Both the position numbers and the translations under genes were made by a program. The notes beneath the pieces were generated by a model. It searched no databases. It was not told the DNA's origin and was given only the letters and a program-made list of their open reading frames with translations. From Acholeplasmataceae bacterium (GTDB taxonomy: Bacteria; Bacillota_I; Bacilli_A; ML615J-28; CAG-698), in assembly GCA_012839485.1 (NCBI GenBank), contig DUNF01000054.1:9369-73368 (forward strand): a stretch of 64,000 nt of DNA, read 5' to 3'. Below, piece by piece: positions 42,534 to 49,133 of this stretch; within the stretch, counting starts at the first letter, position 1, and every line of letters begins with the position of its first letter.

Positions 42534-42542
42534 TGGTATAAT
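42534..42542 (+). promoter_or_regulatory. Extended -10 promoter of the EIIB-like gene and tkt
   Basis: TGGTATAAT (TGn-TATAAT) 20 bases before the ATG; -35 region weak. Confidence 0.65.
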
Positions 42543-42561
42543 ATGAAAAAAGGAGGATTAT

Positions 42562-42969
42562 ATGGATATTTTATTAGAAGCAAATCTTAGTACTGAGGCC
42601 TTAATTATTATTTTAGTTTGCACTATTCCAGTTGCATTTTTAATAATTATGGCAATTATCAATACAGTTCGCCTAACTAAAAAAAGAAAGGCCATAAGAG
42701 AAGCGGCAATTAGCGAGCAACCACTTGATGAAGAACAACAAAAAATCTTTTATGAAGTTTATGGCGGTTTAGAAAATATTAAAAGTATTCGTAAAGAAGC
42801 AAGAAGAGTCATTGTTCAAGTAAGTGATCTTGATAAAGTGAATTTAGAAAAATTGCCTGAACTTGGTGCTACTGGCGTTTTAGTTGTAGCTGATGAAGTT
42901 AGAGCAAGTTTTTCTGATCGTGCTGATTATGTTTATAATTTAATTAAAATTGAAGCTGAGGAGAAATAA
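42562..42969 (+). CDS. Membrane-anchored EIIB-like protein lacking the phosphorylated cysteine
   Basis: A 135-residue protein: one N-terminal transmembrane helix (about 12-35), a charged linker, and a C-terminal domain (about 62-130) resembling the EIIB domain of glucose-family PTS permeases. Compare YGGLENIKSIRKEARRVIVQV and LEKLPELGATGVLVVADEVRASFSDRADYV with the family's GG-ENI...C-TRLR and GA-GVV...VQ-I-G. The cysteine that carries phosphate is replaced by glutamate (E79 by my alignment). It cannot be a phosphotransfer domain; a regulatory or scaffolding role is only a guess. GGAGGA precedes the ATG; transketolase follows after one base. Confidence 0.75.
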   Translation: MDILLEANLSTEALIIILVCTIPVAFLIIMAIINTVRLTKKRKAIREAAISEQPLDEEQQKIFYEVYGGLENIKSIRKEARRVIVQVSDLDKVNLEKLPELGATGVLVVADEVRASFSDRADYVYNLIKIEAEEK

Positions 42970-42970
42970 G

Positions 42971-44947
42971 ATGGCAAATAAAAAAATTGACAATTTAGCA
43001 ATTGCTAATTTAAGAGTTTTAGCAATCGAAGCAATTAATGAAGCTAGATCAGGACATCCTGGTATTGCTTTAGGAGCAGCTCCTATATTACATAACTTAT
43101 ATCGTTATCATTTAAAGGTAGATCCAAAGAATAGTAACTGGTTTAATCGTGATCGTTTTGTAATGTCAGCAGGACATGGCTCATCAATTTTATATGCAAC
43201 ACTTGCTTTAGCAGGGTATAAGATATCATTAAAAGATTTAAAGAACTTTCGTCAATTAGATTCGCCCACTCCAGGACATCCAGAAGTAGATATTACTGAC
43301 GGAGTTGATGTTTCAACTGGTCCTTTAGGTCAAGGAATTGGTATGGCAGTTGGTTTAGCAATGGCTGAAAGTCATTTAGCTAAAGTCTTTAATAAAGAAG
43401 ATGTTAGAATTGTTGATCATTATACATATTGTTTGTGTGGCGATGGAGACTTACAAGAAGGAGTTGCTTTAGAAGCCTTAAGTTTTGCAGGGCATAATAA
43501 GCTAGAAAAATTAATTATTTTATTTGATTCTAATGATATTCAATTAGATGGGCCAACTAAAGATATCGTTTCTTTTGATTTTAAAGAATATGTGGAATCT
43601 TTAGGCTTTGCTTATTATCTTGTAAAAGATGGAGAAAACTTAAGTGAACTAAATAATGTTTTAGAAAAAGCTAAACAAAGCGATAAGCCAAACTTTATTG
43701 AAGTTAAAACTAAAATTGGTTATGGTTCTAGTTTAGAAGGACAAAATAAAGTTCACGGCTCTCCACTCCCAAGTGAAGAAGTAGCATCTTTTAGAGCTAA
43801 ACTTGGAGGTGAAGCTTTTACTGTATTAAAGGAAGTAGAAAATTTATATAAAGATTTAGAAGAAATTGCAAGTAGTAGATATCTAATTTGGGAAAAAGAA
43901 TTAAAAGCTTATAGTAAAAAATATCCAGAAGAATATAAAAATTTTAAAAAAGTTTTGAATAAAGACTATAAAGTTGACTTTAGTAAACTTTCTACTTATG
44001 AAGATAAAGTATCTGCTACAAGAAGTTTAAATCAAGATGTAATGAATGAAATTTTTATGCAACTACCAACATTATTTGGTGGTGCTGCAGATTTAGCTTC
44101 TTCTACAAAAGCCTCTCTTAATAGTAATTATTATTCTAAAGATAATAAAGAGGGATCTAATATTAGATTTGGGGTTAGAGAACATGCAATGGGAGCAATT
44201 GCTAATGGTATTAGTTTACATAGTGGCTTAATCGGCTTTGCCTCTACATTCTTTGTTTTCTCTGATTATTTAAAGCCCGCTATTCGCTTATCGGCTTTAA
44301 TGGAAAATCAAGTATTATATATCTTTAGTCATGATTCTTTAGCAGTAGGAGAAGATGGTCCTACTCATCAACCAATTGAACAGTTAACGATGTTACGTAG
44401 TATTCCTAATTTAAACGTCTTTCGTCCAGCTGATGGTAATGAGTTAATAGCTTGTTGGGAGAAAGCTTTAAGTGATAAAAATAAACCTAGTGTTTTTGTT
44501 CTTACTAGACAAAACGTACCAACAGTAACTAAAAAGGTGCAAATTAAAGATGCTTTCAAAGGTGGATATGTTTTAGAAAAAGAAAAAGCAAAGTTAGATG
44601 GGATTATCGTAACTTCTGGTTCTGAATGTAAGTTAGCTTTAGATGTGAAAAATGAATTATTAAAGATGGGAATTGATGTAAGAGTATGTTCATTACCTTC
44701 GATTAATGTTTTTTTAAGTCAAGGTGAAGAATATGTGAATAAAGTAATTCCTAACTCTAAGAACATCATGGCTTTAGAAATGAGTGAAGCTATGCATTTA
44801 GCTCAGTTTATTAATAGAACAGGTGTTTTATACAATGTAAATAAATTTGGCGTAAGTGGTAGGCCAGTTGATGTATTAAAAAGATATGGTTTTACTTTAG
44901 AAGACATAAAGCTTAAATTTATTGAAATGTATGAGAAAAATAAATAA
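42971..44947 (+). CDS. tkt: Transketolase
   Basis: Thiamine-diphosphate enzyme moving two-carbon units in the pentose phosphate pathway. It has 658 residues. ThDP domain: SGHPGIALGAAPILHNLY, FVMSAGHGSSILYATL, STGPLGQGIGMAVGLAMAE and the metal-binding CGDGDLQEGVALEALSFAG. Pyrimidine-binding half: RFGVREHAMGAIANGISLH, then SHDSLAVGEDGPTHQPIEQL. The start is the ATG at 42971 with GAGGAGA upstream; longer in-frame starts fall inside the previous gene. It is coupled to the EIIB-like gene. Confidence 0.97.
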   Translation: MANKKIDNLAIANLRVLAIEAINEARSGHPGIALGAAPILHNLYRYHLKVDPKNSNWFNRDRFVMSAGHGSSILYATLALAGYKISLKDLKNFRQLDSPTPGHPEVDITDGVDVSTGPLGQGIGMAVGLAMAESHLAKVFNKEDVRIVDHYTYCLCGDGDLQEGVALEALSFAGHNKLEKLIILFDSNDIQLDGPTKDIVSFDFKEYVESLGFAYYLVKDGENLSELNNVLEKAKQSDKPNFIEVKTKIGYGSSLEGQNKVHGSPLPSEEVASFRAKLGGEAFTVLKEVENLYKDLEEIASSRYLIWEKELKAYSKKYPEEYKNFKKVLNKDYKVDFSKLSTYEDKVSATRSLNQDVMNEIFMQLPTLFGGAADLASSTKASLNSNYYSKDNKEGSNIRFGVREHAMGAIANGISLHSGLIGFASTFFVFSDYLKPAIRLSALMENQVLYIFSHDSLAVGEDGPTHQPIEQLTMLRSIPNLNVFRPADGNELIACWEKALSDKNKPSVFVLTRQNVPTVTKKVQIKDAFKGGYVLEKEKAKLDGIIVTSGSECKLALDVKNELLKMGIDVRVCSLPSINVFLSQGEEYVNKVIPNSKNIMALEMSEAMHLAQFINRTGVLYNVNKFGVSGRPVDVLKRYGFTLEDIKLKFIEMYEKNK

Positions 44948-44985
44948 TTACTATAAATTTAATTATAGGAAAACAAAAATATAAA

Positions 44986-44994
44986 TGTTATAAT
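44986..44994 (+). promoter_or_regulatory. Extended -10 promoter of pepV
   Basis: TGTTATAAT (TGn-TATAAT), 21 bases before the ATG at 45016; no clear -35. Confidence 0.6.
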
Positions 44995-45015
44995 ATACGA
45001 AATTGAGGTGTTAAA

Positions 45016-46371
45016 ATGGAAATTACAAACGCAGTTAAAAAGAATGAAAATAAACTAATTAAATCGATACAAGAATTAATTCAAATTAATAGCGTCAAAA
45101 ATGCAACACCTGTTACTGTAGATGCTCCTTTTGGTAAAGGAGTAAAAGATTCTTTACTTTATGTTTTAAAGTTAGGAAAAGAAATGGGTTTTCAAACTAA
45201 ACTTGTAGATAATGTAGCAGGACATATTGACTTTGGTTCTGGTGAAGAAACAATTGCTGTTTTAGGTCATGTTGATGTTGTGCCAGTAACTGGAGATTGG
45301 ATATATCCTCCTTTTTCAGGTAAGTTAGTTGATGGAAAAATTTATGGTCGTGGTGCTTTAGACGATAAAGGACCAGTTGTTTGCGCTCTATATGCAATGA
45401 AAACCTTAAAAGATATCGGTTTTGTACCTAAAAAGAAAGTTAGATTAATTATTGGTACTGATGAAGAATCAGGAATGGAATGCATGAGAAGGTATGCTAA
45501 GTTAGAGAAACTTCCTGAAGTAGGTTTTTCACCTGATGCATCATTTCCAGTAATTTATGGGGAAAAAGGAATTATGTCTATTGATTTAATTTCTAATTAT
45601 GTAGGTGATGAAATTGTGTCTTTTGAAGCTGGAGATCGTTATAATGTGGTTCCTGACAAAGCTGAAGCTTTGATTAAGAAAAATTTAGAAGCTGAGTTTT
45701 TGAATTATTTAGAGGAAAATGAACTTAAAGGTGAATTTAGTAAAGAAAATAATTTATATAAATTAACTGTTTATGGTAAAACAGCTCATGGTAGTGCTCC
45801 ACACTTAGGAGTAAATGCTGCAATTAAACTTGCTTGTTTCTTAAGTGATTACTTAACAAACCCGGTTGTAAACTTTGTAAGTGATAAAATGATTGATCCA
45901 TATTTTAGGGGAATGGGTTTAGATTATCAAAATGAGAAAATGGGACATCTAACAGTAAACTTAGCTAAAATTGAAATTAATCCCAAAGGAAATAAAATTG
46001 GTTTAAATTTAAGATATCCTATTGATTTTCCAAAAGAAGAATTCTTAAAAAAACTTCATTTAGAGATTAGCGAATATGGCTTTAAGTTTGAAGTTTTAAG
46101 TGATAGTGTTCCTCATTATGTAGATCCAGAGGAAGATTTAGTTCAAATACTTTATAACTCGTATAAGAAATATTCTAAAGATGAAAAGAATAAACCTTAT
46201 ACAATTGGTGGGGGAACTTATGCGAGAATTTTAAAGAAAGGTGTTTCTTTTGGACCAACGTTTCCTCATACAATAGCGCATATTCATGAACCTAACGAAT
46301 ATATAACAGTTGAAGACGCACTTCTTGGGACAATTATTTACGCCGATGCAATTAAGGAGCTAAGTAAATAG
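45016..46371 (+). CDS. pepV: M20 family dipeptidase PepV
   Basis: Zinc dipeptidase that degrades a broad range of dipeptides in the cytoplasm. It has 451 residues. Metal ligands are in VLGHVDVVPVTGDW (His and Asp), YGRGALDDKGPVV (Asp), GTDEESGMECMRRY (catalytic and metal Glu) and FSPDASFPVIYGEKG, with the C-terminal His in FGPTFPHTIAHIHEPNE. The lid domain is at about 185-300. Length and block order match the PepV branch. It is first of a run of genes (trmB-M42-DUF84-DJ-1) and could process peptides imported by Opp. Confidence 0.94.
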   Translation: MEITNAVKKNENKLIKSIQELIQINSVKNATPVTVDAPFGKGVKDSLLYVLKLGKEMGFQTKLVDNVAGHIDFGSGEETIAVLGHVDVVPVTGDWIYPPFSGKLVDGKIYGRGALDDKGPVVCALYAMKTLKDIGFVPKKKVRLIIGTDEESGMECMRRYAKLEKLPEVGFSPDASFPVIYGEKGIMSIDLISNYVGDEIVSFEAGDRYNVVPDKAEALIKKNLEAEFLNYLEENELKGEFSKENNLYKLTVYGKTAHGSAPHLGVNAAIKLACFLSDYLTNPVVNFVSDKMIDPYFRGMGLDYQNEKMGHLTVNLAKIEINPKGNKIGLNLRYPIDFPKEEFLKKLHLEISEYGFKFEVLSDSVPHYVDPEEDLVQILYNSYKKYSKDEKNKPYTIGGGTYARILKKGVSFGPTFPHTIAHIHEPNEYITVEDALLGTIIYADAIKELSK

Positions 46372-46372
46372 T

Positions 46373-48064
46373 GTGCGAGTTAAAAATATTAAAGATGCAG
46401 ATATCAAACTCTTAGAATATAAAGATTATTATTTAGAAAAATCTAATGAATATAAAGGAAAATGGAAAGAACTTTTTAAAAATAATAATCCCATTCATTT
46501 AGAGATTGGGATGGGTAAGGGAAAGTTTTTAAAAGAAAGTGCCAAGTTAAATCCTAATATTAATTATATTGGAATTGAAAAATCAAGCACTATTCTTTTA
46601 AAAGCAGTAAGAATGATTAGTGAAACTAAACTTAAGAATATTTATTTATTAAATATTGATGCAAGTAATTTATTAGATTATTTTGCTAGTTCAGAAATAG
46701 CGCATATCTATTTGAATTTTTCTGACCCTTGGCCTAAAGATAGACATGCAAAAAGAAGATTAACTGCTCCATCTTTTTTAAGAAAATATCAAGATATTTT
46801 AGTAAATAATGGAGTTATTGAAATAAAGACAGATAATGAAAATTTATTTAATTATAGTTTAGAAACATTAGAAGAAGCTAAGTTTCTAATTAAAGAACAA
46901 AGTAGTAATTTTGATTCAAAAAAAAGAAATATAGTTGAAACAGAATATGAACAAAAATTTAAAGAAAGTAATAAAGCAATATATTATATAAAGGTGGTAA
47001 AAATGACAGCTAAAAAGAGAATGAAATTATATGAAGACTTAGCTAATTTGCATGGTCCAAGTGGCGATGAAGGGCAGGTTAGAGATTATTTATTAAAAGC
47101 ATATAGAGCAGAAGCAGATGAAATTCTACGAGATGGATTAGGCTCTGTTTTTGGTATGAAAAAAGGTAAAGAAGGTGAACCAGTAATTATGATTGCTGGC
47201 CATATGGATGAAGTTGGAGGTATGGTAACTCGACTTCAAGAAAATGGTTTTGTGAAGTTTATTAATATAGGTGGTGTTGTTCCTCATGTTTGGGTATCAC
47301 AAAATGTAGTGATTCAAACAGCTAAAGGCAAAGTTAAAGGCGTAGTTGGTTCTGTACCACCTCATATGGGTGCCGCTGGTGAAATTACAATGGAAAGTTT
47401 ATTTATCGATGTTGGTGCTGAATCAAAAAAGGATTTAGAAAAATATGGAATTAAACCAGGAGATTTCTTAACTTTTGAAAATGATTATTATGTAACTAAA
47501 AACAAAAACAGAATTGTATCTAAAGCATGGGATAATCGTTTTGGTACGGGAATGGCTTTAGAAGTATTTAGGGAACTTAAAAATATAGAACATCCTAATA
47601 CTGTAATTTGTGGGGCCACAGTTCAAGAAGAAGTTGGGTTAAGAGGCGCTAAGACATCATCACAAATGGTAAAACCAGACTTGTTTATCGCAATTGATGT
47701 TTCGCCAGTTGGTGATGCTACACCAGGACCAGGAGATTCTTTTGGTAAATTAAATGGTGGCTTTTTAATTAGATTTTATGATCCAGGTAATATTATGAAT
47801 CCAAAGATGCTTGAGTATGTAGAGGGATTGGCTAAGAAACATAAGATTGATTATCAATTTTTCCTATCAAAAGGTGGCACTGATGCAGCTATTGCTCAAT
47901 ATGCAGGTAGTGGTTGTTTTAGTATTACAATTGGGTTGCCAGGAAGATATATTCATTCTAATACATCAATGATTGATGTTAGAGATGTAGAGGCGGTAAA
48001 GGCAATTGTTTTAGAAATTATTAAAGATTTTAGTAAAGAAAGATTACTTGAATTAAAACAGTGA
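46373..48064 (+). CDS. trmB: tRNA (guanine-N7-)-methyltransferase (TrmB) in one frame with an M42 aminopeptidase
   Basis: The 563-codon frame holds two complete enzymes. Residues 1-210 are TrmB, which makes m7G46 in tRNA: SAM site HLEIGMGKGKFL, YIGIEKSS, and catalytic FSDPWPKDRHAKRRL, ending at the normal family terminus (ETEYEQKFKESNKAIYYI). There is no stop codon there. Residue 211 is the ATG of an M42-family peptidase (separate entry). AAGGTGG lies 5 bases before that ATG. The product may be a fusion, two proteins, or both; sequence alone does not decide. The start codon is GTG at 46373, one base after the pepV stop, with AAGGAGC 13 bases upstream, rather far. Confidence 0.85.
   Translation: MRVKNIKDADIKLLEYKDYYLEKSNEYKGKWKELFKNNNPIHLEIGMGKGKFLKESAKLNPNINYIGIEKSSTILLKAVRMISETKLKNIYLLNIDASNLLDYFASSEIAHIYLNFSDPWPKDRHAKRRLTAPSFLRKYQDILVNNGVIEIKTDNENLFNYSLETLEEAKFLIKEQSSNFDSKKRNIVETEYEQKFKESNKAIYYIKVVKMTAKKRMKLYEDLANLHGPSGDEGQVRDYLLKAYRAEADEILRDGLGSVFGMKKGKEGEPVIMIAGHMDEVGGMVTRLQENGFVKFINIGGVVPHVWVSQNVVIQTAKGKVKGVVGSVPPHMGAAGEITMESLFIDVGAESKKDLEKYGIKPGDFLTFENDYYVTKNKNRIVSKAWDNRFGTGMALEVFRELKNIEHPNTVICGATVQEEVGLRGAKTSSQMVKPDLFIAIDVSPVGDATPGPGDSFGKLNGGFLIRFYDPGNIMNPKMLEYVEGLAKKHKIDYQFFLSKGGTDAAIAQYAGSGCFSITIGLPGRYIHSNTSMIDVRDVEAVKAIVLEIIKDFSKERLLELKQ
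47003..48064 (+). CDS. M42 family (glutamyl) aminopeptidase, in frame with trmB
   Basis: A 353-residue dinuclear metallo-aminopeptidase, normally a large tetrahedral complex that trims short peptides. Metal and catalytic blocks: LHGPSGDEGQVRDYL, IAGHMDEVGGMV (His/Asp), SKAWDNRFGTGMAL (Asp), TVQEEVGLRGAKTSS (Glu pair), VAIDVSP-type IAIDVSPVGDATPGPG and the late SKGGTDAAIAQYAG and RYIHSNTSMIDVRD with the last histidine. It opens with its own ATG and AAGGTGG ribosome-binding site but no stop separates it from trmB. It ends in UGA, overlapping the next GTG by 4 bases. Confidence 0.88.
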   Translation: MTAKKRMKLYEDLANLHGPSGDEGQVRDYLLKAYRAEADEILRDGLGSVFGMKKGKEGEPVIMIAGHMDEVGGMVTRLQENGFVKFINIGGVVPHVWVSQNVVIQTAKGKVKGVVGSVPPHMGAAGEITMESLFIDVGAESKKDLEKYGIKPGDFLTFENDYYVTKNKNRIVSKAWDNRFGTGMALEVFRELKNIEHPNTVICGATVQEEVGLRGAKTSSQMVKPDLFIAIDVSPVGDATPGPGDSFGKLNGGFLIRFYDPGNIMNPKMLEYVEGLAKKHKIDYQFFLSKGGTDAAIAQYAGSGCFSITIGLPGRYIHSNTSMIDVRDVEAVKAIVLEIIKDFSKERLLELKQ

Positions 48065-48576
48065 AAATATATATCGCTAGCCAAAATAAAACAAAAGTAG
48101 AAGCAGTAAAATTAGTTTTTAAAGAAGCTTCAGTTATTGCTTTGAAAACAGATAGTAAGGTATCTGACCAACCTAAAAGTGAAAAAGAAACGATGTTAGG
48201 TGCTTATAACAGAGCTAAATCATTACCAAAAGACGGATTAAGAATTGGTTTAGAGGCTGGTGTTAGTTTAGAAGAAGATATCTTATTTCTAATTAATTGG
48301 GGAGTTTTAATTGATCAAGATGATAATGTTTATCTTGCATCAGGCACTAAAATTCCTTTACCTAAGTTTATTTATGATGAGATTTATAATCAAGATAAAG
48401 AATTAGCAGATATTATGAATTATCATTATAACAAAGAAGAAATAAATACTAAGGAAGGTGCGATTGGTATTTTTACCAACGATAATGTTCAAAGAGTTGA
48501 AATATTTATTCATATAGTTAAACTATTAAAAGGACAATATGAAACTAAAAATTATATAGGGAGGATTAATAAATGA
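48061..48576 (+). CDS. DUF84 family protein (inosine/xanthosine triphosphatase type)
   Basis: A 171-residue protein of the YjjX/DUF84 family, whose studied members hydrolyse non-canonical purine nucleoside triphosphates. Blocks seen: IASQNKTKVEAVKLVF, VSDQPKSEKETMLGAYNRAK and LRIGLEAGVSLEEDILFLINWGVL, then GAIGIFTN. The start codon is GTG at 48061, overlapping the M42 UGA stop (GTGA). It also ends in UGA, overlapping the next ATG. Together these overlaps make a tightly coupled string. Substrate is inferred from the family. Confidence 0.85.
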   Translation: MKIYIASQNKTKVEAVKLVFKEASVIALKTDSKVSDQPKSEKETMLGAYNRAKSLPKDGLRIGLEAGVSLEEDILFLINWGVLIDQDDNVYLASGTKIPLPKFIYDEIYNQDKELADIMNYHYNKEEINTKEGAIGIFTNDNVQRVEIFIHIVKLLKGQYETKNYIGRINK

Positions 48577-49124
48577 AAGGATTAATTTTATTAGCAAATG
48601 GTTTTGAAGAAGCTGAAGCAATTATAACAATTGATATTTTACGCAGAGCTAAATTAGAAGTGACTTTAGCAAGTGTAGGATTAGATTTAACTGTTACTTC
48701 AAGCCATAACATTCAAGTATTGGCTGATACAAGATTAAGTGATGTAATTAGCGAAGAATATGGTTTTTTAATAATCCCTGGTGGTTTAAAATCAGTACTG
48801 ACTTTTCATTCTAGTTCATTAGTTAGTGAGATTGTGGAAGAGTTTGTTTTAAATCAAAAAATTATTGGTGCTATTTGTGCTGGTCCAACTGTTTTAAGTA
48901 GACTAGGATTATTAAAAGGAAAGAAGTTTACTTGTTTTCCTGGTTTAGATGAATATCTAAAGAGTGGAGCATACCATCCAGAAAAGGAAGTTATTGTTGC
49001 AAACAACATTATTACTGCTAGAGCAATGGCTTATACAATTGAATTTGCTTTAGAAATTGTGAAAAAAATATCAGGAAAAGACGAAGCAAAAAGAATAGAA
49101 AAAGCAATTACTGGCATGAGATAG
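48573..49124 (+). CDS. DJ-1/PfpI family protein
   Basis: A 183-residue flavodoxin-like protein. Conserved Glu (EEAEAIITIDILRRA, N terminus) and nucleophilic Cys in IGAICAGPTVLSR (about 105) are in place, with IIPGGLKSV before. It resembles the DJ-1 (YajL/ThiJ) branch more than the PfpI proteases. Proposed family roles (protein deglycation, oxidative stress) are debated. AGGGAGG precedes the ATG, which overlaps the DUF84 stop. Confidence 0.9.
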   Translation: MKGLILLANGFEEAEAIITIDILRRAKLEVTLASVGLDLTVTSSHNIQVLADTRLSDVISEEYGFLIIPGGLKSVLTFHSSSLVSEIVEEFVLNQKIIGAICAGPTVLSRLGLLKGKKFTCFPGLDEYLKSGAYHPEKEVIVANNIITARAMAYTIEFALEIVKKISGKDEAKRIEKAITGMR

Positions 49125-49133
49125 GAGGCTATT

